NCBI RefSeq assembly: GCF_034424625.1
Contig: NZ_CP139976.1
Span: forward strand, 4,402,001 to 4,466,000
Source: Janthinobacterium lividum
Lineage (GTDB): Bacteria; Pseudomonadota; Gammaproteobacteria; Burkholderiales; Burkholderiaceae_D
DNA length: 64,000 nt
Direction of reading: 5' to 3'
Part shown: piece by piece, positions 61,401-64,000 of the stretch
Position numbering within the stretch: position 1 is the stretch's first letter
Layout: the number at the start of each line of letters is the position of its first letter
Program-made: the position numbers and the translations under genes
Notes under the pieces: generated by a model
The model's database searches: none
What the model was told of the DNA's origin: nothing
What the model saw: the letters and a program-made list of their open reading frames with translations, nothing else

Positions 61401-64000
61401 GGACCGCTCGGCATGACACGGTTCGACAGATTGCCTTCCAGGGTGCCAGTGGCAGTCACGCGCACGCTGCGCGCGCCATTCACGGCTGCCAATTGACCTG
61501 CCGCAATGCGGCAGCTTTGCACGCTGTTCGCGACCCAGCTGGCCAGCGGCGGACACGTCACACCGGCGTCGGCATTGACGGCCAGCACGGAGATATTCGC
61601 CGGCAGGATATCGGCCAGGGTCACGATGCCCGCGTTGGCCACGCCGCCGCTGTTGACGGCCGTGATGGTCCAGACGATGCTGTCGCCCACGTTGGCGTTG
61701 ACCGTGCTGGTGCTCTTCGTGACGCGGATCACGGGACCCGGCATGGTCACCGTTGCCGTATTCGGCAAGTCGTTCGCCACTTCCGTGGAACTGGTGGCGA
61801 TGATGCTGACGATGGTCGACACATTGCTGGCCGGCTGGATATAGGACAGGCCAAAGCTGTGCACGTCGTTCAGCGCCAGGCTGGACGGCAAACCCTGTAC
61901 CGTCAGCATGCCGCTGACGGCGTCATAGTTCCCCACGGCGCCGCTCAAGGTCACCCCCATCAGGCCCTGCGCCAGCTTCAGGTTGTACGTCACGTTCTCG
62001 GCGGTGCCAGGGCCAGCATTGCTGAAGGTCACGATGCCGTTGATCTGGTCGCCCGCATTGGTGGTGCCGGGGAAACCGTTCAAGGTGGTCGTCACGTCGA
62101 CCAGCAGTTTGATGGCCGTGGTGCTGGTAGTGCAATCGGCTGCCTGGATACACACGGGGTTGTCGGGACCGGCAGGCAACACCGTGTTTTGCAGCACGCC
62201 GGCGGCGCTTACCGTGGCGCGCAGCACGACTTGCGCCTGTCCGCCGGGCGCCAGCCCAGCCGTCACGTTGCAGGTGACGATATTGCCGGCCACTGGCGCG
62301 CAGGTGGCCAGTTGCGTCGACAACACCTGTACGCCGCTGACGCCGGCTGGCAAGTTGTCGGTCAGCACGATGGCGGACTTGGTCGCGCCCGTACCGCCAT
62401 TGCTGGCGGTAATGGTCCAGGTCAGCAAGTCGCCCACGTTGGCGCTGCTCTTGTCGACGCTCTTGCGCACCGCGACTTGCGGCGCCACCAGGGTGCTCGT
62501 GGCTTGGCAGGCGCTGGCAGTGTCGCAGGCGGGATTGTCGCCGCCGGAGGGCACGACGCGGTTCGACAGGTTGCCGCCCACCGATCCCCGGCCCGTGACG
62601 ACGATCTTGCGGCTGCCATTGCTGGCGGCCAATTGACCTGCCGCCACCGTGCATGCCTGCACGCTGCCTGGCGTCCAGCTGGCCGCCGGCGGACACGCGA
62701 CGCCCGCATCGGGCGTCACGCTGACGATGACGATGTTGGCGGGCAGCACGTCGCTGACGACGACCGGATTTTGATTCGGCAAGTTGCCCGTGTTGACCAC
62801 CGTGATGGTCCAGGTCAGGATATCGCCCACGGCTGCGTTCGCTTTATCGACCGTCTTGCTGGCGCGGATCACGGGGCCTGGCAAGTTCGTCGTCGCCGTG
62901 TTCGGCAAGTCATTGACGATTTCCGTGGAACTGGTGCCCACCACGCTGCTGATGCGCGAACTGTTGCTGGCCGGCTGGGTGTAGAACAGGTTGAAACTGG
63001 CGCTCTGCCCCGCGATCAGGGTGGCCGGCAAGCCGCTCAGCACGAACAGGCCCGTGCTGCTGTTGTAGGCGCCGCTGATGCCGGGCGCGCCGCTGATGGC
63101 GCTGAGCGACACGCCGGCCAGGCCCGTTTCCAGCTGCAGGCTGTAAGTGACATTTTCCGCCACGCCCGGCCCCGTATTGGCAAACGTCACCACGCCACGG
63201 ATGGCGTCGCCCGCATTGCTGCTGGCGGGGAAGCCGTTCAAGGTCGTGGTCACGTCGACCAGCAGTTTCGACACCACCGTGGTGGTCTGGCAATCGCCGG
63301 GAACGGCGCAGGCGGGATTGTCCGGCCCGCCGGGCACCAGCGCGTTGACAAGGCTGCCCGATGCGGTGGCCGTAGCGCTCAGCTTGACGCTGGCGGCGCT
63401 GCCTGCGGCCAGGCCGGCCGGCACGCTGCACGTGACGACATTACCCACCGGTACGGCGCAAGTGACGGGCGCCACCGGCGTGACCAGCACGTTCGCCAGG
63501 CCTGCAGGCAAGGTATCGCTGAGGGTAGCGATGGCCGTGCTGGGGCCCGTGCCGGTATTGCGCAAGCTCAGGCTCCATATCAGGGTGTCGCCCACGTTGG
63601 CGACCGTCTTGTCGACGGTTTTGCTCGCCGTTAACAGGGGCGAACTGACCGTGCTGGTGGTGCCGCAATCGCCCGCCTGCAGGCAAACGGGGGTATCCGG
63701 ACCGCTGACGCTGACGCTATTGGCCAGACTGCCGGCGGCGACGGCGCGCGCCGTCACTTGCAGCGTGGCGGCACTGCCTGCGGCGAGGCCGGCCGGCACG
63801 CTGCACGTCAGGATATTGCCGGCCAGCGGCGCGCAGGTGACGGGCGCGGCGGGCGTGACGACGATATCCGCCAGGCCGGCCGGCAAGGTGTCCGTTACGG
63901 TGGCAACGGCCGTGCTGGCGCCCGTGCCCGTGTTGGCCAGGGTGATGCTCCAGCTCAGGCTATCGCCGACATTCAGCGCAATCTTGTCGACGGTCTTCTT
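58430..64000 (-). CDS. Giant DUF11-repeat surface protein (5' end beyond window)
   Basis: At least 1856 residues; the frame is open to base 64000 and the start lies outside. It is built of about a dozen DUF11-type beta domains of 105-130 residues, each opening with a pattern like SKTVDKTVANVGDTLIWSLS. Three classes alternate and a three-domain block is duplicated (see repeat entry). Many domains carry two close Cys pairs (PVTCAPLAGNILTCSVPAGL and PVCLQAGDCGTT). Near the C-terminus is an SdrD-B-like domain (GKVFVDCNNNHVQDGEELGI) and then a conserved-looking tail (NGELLRADFIEGSC), without LPXTG or another known anchor. The TTG at 63886 is not its start: repeat sequence continues upstream of it. 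Confidence 0.88.
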   Translation of the reverse strand, partial: KKTVDKIALNVGDSLSWSITLANTGTGASTAVATVTDTLPAGLADIVVTPAAPVTCAPLAGNILTCSVPAGLAAGSAATLQVTARAVAAGSLANSVSVSGPDTPVCLQAGDCGTTSTVSSPLLTASKTVDKTVANVGDTLIWSLSLRNTGTGPSTAIATLSDTLPAGLANVLVTPVAPVTCAVPVGNVVTCSVPAGLAAGSAASVKLSATATASGSLVNALVPGGPDNPACAVPGDCQTTTVVSKLLVDVTTTLNGFPASSNAGDAIRGVVTFANTGPGVAENVTYSLQLETGLAGVSLSAISGAPGISGAYNSSTGLFVLSGLPATLIAGQSASFNLFYTQPASNSSRISSVVGTSSTEIVNDLPNTATTNLPGPVIRASKTVDKANAAVGDILTWTITVVNTGNLPNQNPVVVSDVLPANIVIVSVTPDAGVACPPAASWTPGSVQACTVAAGQLAASNGSRKIVVTGRGSVGGNLSNRVVPSGGDNPACDTASACQATSTLVAPQVAVRKSVDKSSANVGDLLTWTITASNGGTGATKSAIVLTDNLPAGVSGVQVLSTQLATCAPVAGNIVTCNVTAGLAPGGQAQVVLRATVSAAGVLQNTVLPAGPDNPVCIQAADCTTSTTAIKLLVDVTTTLNGFPGTTNAGDQINGIVTFSNAGPGTAENVTYNLKLAQGLMGVTLSGAVGNYDAVSGMLTVQGLPSSLALNDVHSFGLSYIQPASNVSTIVSIIATSSTEVANDLPNTATVTMPGPVIRVTKSTSTVNANVGDSIVWTITAVNSGGVANAGIVTLADILPANISVLAVNADAGVTCPPLASWVANSVQSCRIAAGQLAAVNGARSVRVTATGTLEGNLSNRVMPSGPDNPACAQASSCESSVVLTGPKVAVKKIANRAAVNVGETVVWTISATNSGSGPTRAAMILVDTLPAGLTNVVVTPLRATCAPVAGNVLTCSVPAGLIGNGGEASVEVSATVTQAGSARNSVVPSGPDAPLCLTPSDCQTSTNVTSPSVMVKKVADKANASIGDTVSWTITAANGGSGATTAAIVLTDDLATSLTDIAVTPAAPTVCAPLAANKLVCTVPAGLAPNAVAAVTVSAKVAASGSLSNTIVPTGTDLPRCAQASDCTAVTEVANPAIGAALGVGKVTQLSAKVFNVPYTVVVKNVGKGTASNVQALDSLRAAFPEPVACRIVTPPAAPAIGGSRQLAVNPGFTGGCGGSDLRLLSGDASLAEGELSVITFTVEITVQDSSAPQYNNSVFASALGGNIANGGGSISVPPAPAAGTIAANPGYTPPAGSLVFDASNNGGGHAGAVATAAEVAALAEKVDPNRNGNASETVGGVPFTGEDTPTPVVLLRQVVDVIKAVSAQQQVDASKFEISYTVQAANRYPAGYPTSTMVQVAENLRAVFPTATSVTLKPGSLAVTARPASATACVANPDFNGATVFGLLKGKGDLQPQESCSIGFTVLVDFGSVAAIPTVPQLNQVYASTMFGTDGGGMNIGHSYSGTGTSTTPVAPASVLALASSADTLLLPATPGATPPSFTPVVFNTTDKPMLLISKSVNKTQAEIGDSLQYTIEVKNTGVATAFGVSVLDKLPAGFRYIDGTTTRNNVVQPDPSGKPGPQLSFKLESLAPNASSSFRYRLRVGVGSLQGDGVNRAQATTTNGPPSNEARAKVKVTGGVFTTDACLAGKVFVDCNNNHVQDGEELGIPGVRLYMEDGTNFTTDVEGKYSYCGITPNSHVIKVDGATLPRLSRMMEASNRNLGDPHSLFLDTKNGELLRADFIEGSCSNPVLEQVKARRAQGEVRSVEREGRGPGLSFSSQPAAAPAQATDSANQPVVAPRLVTPADGGSHAQ
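61900..63300 (-). repeat. 1158-base super-repeat inside the DUF11 gene
   Basis: The segment encoding VDVTTTLNGFP occurs twice, with aligned bases ending at 63240 and 62082, a spacing of 1158 bases or exactly 386 codons. Between the copies lie one IRASKTVDK-type and one VAVRKSVDK-type domain, and the same order follows the second copy (IRVTKSTSTV, VAVKKIANRA). The repeat unit is thus three domains long. Limits given are approximate. Confidence 0.75.

Noticed and set aside
58433..63634. A very long open frame (about 1730 codons) on the plus strand antisense to the DUF11 gene
   Set aside because: It mirrors the repeat structure of the DUF11 gene and arises from GC-rich codon use; the encoded sequence has no recognisable domain and is Arg/His/Gly-rich as expected of a shadow frame.
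63884..63886. TTG as the start of the DUF11 protein
   Set aside because: The frame stays open to base 64000 and translates as more DUF11 repeat (KKTVDKIALNVGD), so the true start is outside the window.
58430..64000. Regular repeats as a CRISPR array or tandem DNA element
   Set aside because: The periodicity is at domain scale (over 300 bases) in a single coding frame, not short identical repeats with unique spacers.

Overview
The window is GC-rich, densely packed chromosomal DNA. Its gene families (glpDSTPQUVK glycerol ABC operon, assimilatory nitrate operon with NirBD, dadA-alr-lrp cluster, many MCP/GGDEF signalling proteins, CopL/TolC-type copper genes) suggest a betaproteobacterium, most likely Oxalobacteraceae (Janthinobacterium/Massilia/Duganella type). 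That placement is inference from gene content only. No rRNA, tRNA, CRISPR array, insertion sequence or prophage was seen.

Layout. 1-4.0 kb: the start of an NDH-2-type dehydrogenase (cut by the left edge), a His-rich exported protein, an outer-membrane transporter-like protein and a chemotaxis receptor. 4.1-7.84 kb: a four-gene copper operon (CopL-like small protein, Met/His-rich small protein, TolC-like outer-membrane factor, multicopper oxidase) read leftward from a CueR-type promoter that appears to give a leaderless mRNA. 7.8-10.8 kb: an unknown protein, a Cache-GGDEF diguanylate cyclase and an FMN reductase. 10.8-13.9 kb: D-alanine catabolism (alr, dadA) with a divergent Lrp-type regulator. 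14-19.85 kb: mixed metabolism and regulators (EamA exporter, two AraC-type regulators, cysteine hydrolase, YdcF-like protein). 19.85-30.0 kb: the glycerol regulon, glpR divergent from glpD-S-T-P-Q-U-V-K. 30.3-34.4 kb: MarR regulator, serine/threonine-lyase-like enzyme, a second diguanylate cyclase and an orphan APS kinase.

34.5-42.9 kb holds the assimilatory nitrate operon narK-nirB-nirD-nasC-nasA, read leftward. Its control region is unusually legible: tandem NtrC-like sites, a consensus sigma-54 promoter, two hexaloop hairpins of the ANTAR (NasT/NasR) type and an intrinsic terminator before the narK start. Nitrogen limitation (NtrC) and nitrate/nitrite (NasT-type antitermination) would then be read in series. 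cysC and a diguanylate cyclase follow nasA in the same direction.

42.9-53.5 kb: a CehA-like metallohydrolase, a LysR/RidA divergent pair, two small genes that look like immunity-type proteins, an exported S9 peptidase, a glutathione S-transferase and an exported M1 aminopeptidase with a strong terminator. 53.5-64 kb: a tightly coupled surface cluster read leftward, consisting of a giant DUF11-repeat protein (5' end beyond the window), an Ig-like/beta-barrel outer-membrane protein and an OmpA-domain protein. This is the best candidate here for a poorly described system. A 380-base gap beyond it ends in an orphan leftward terminator.
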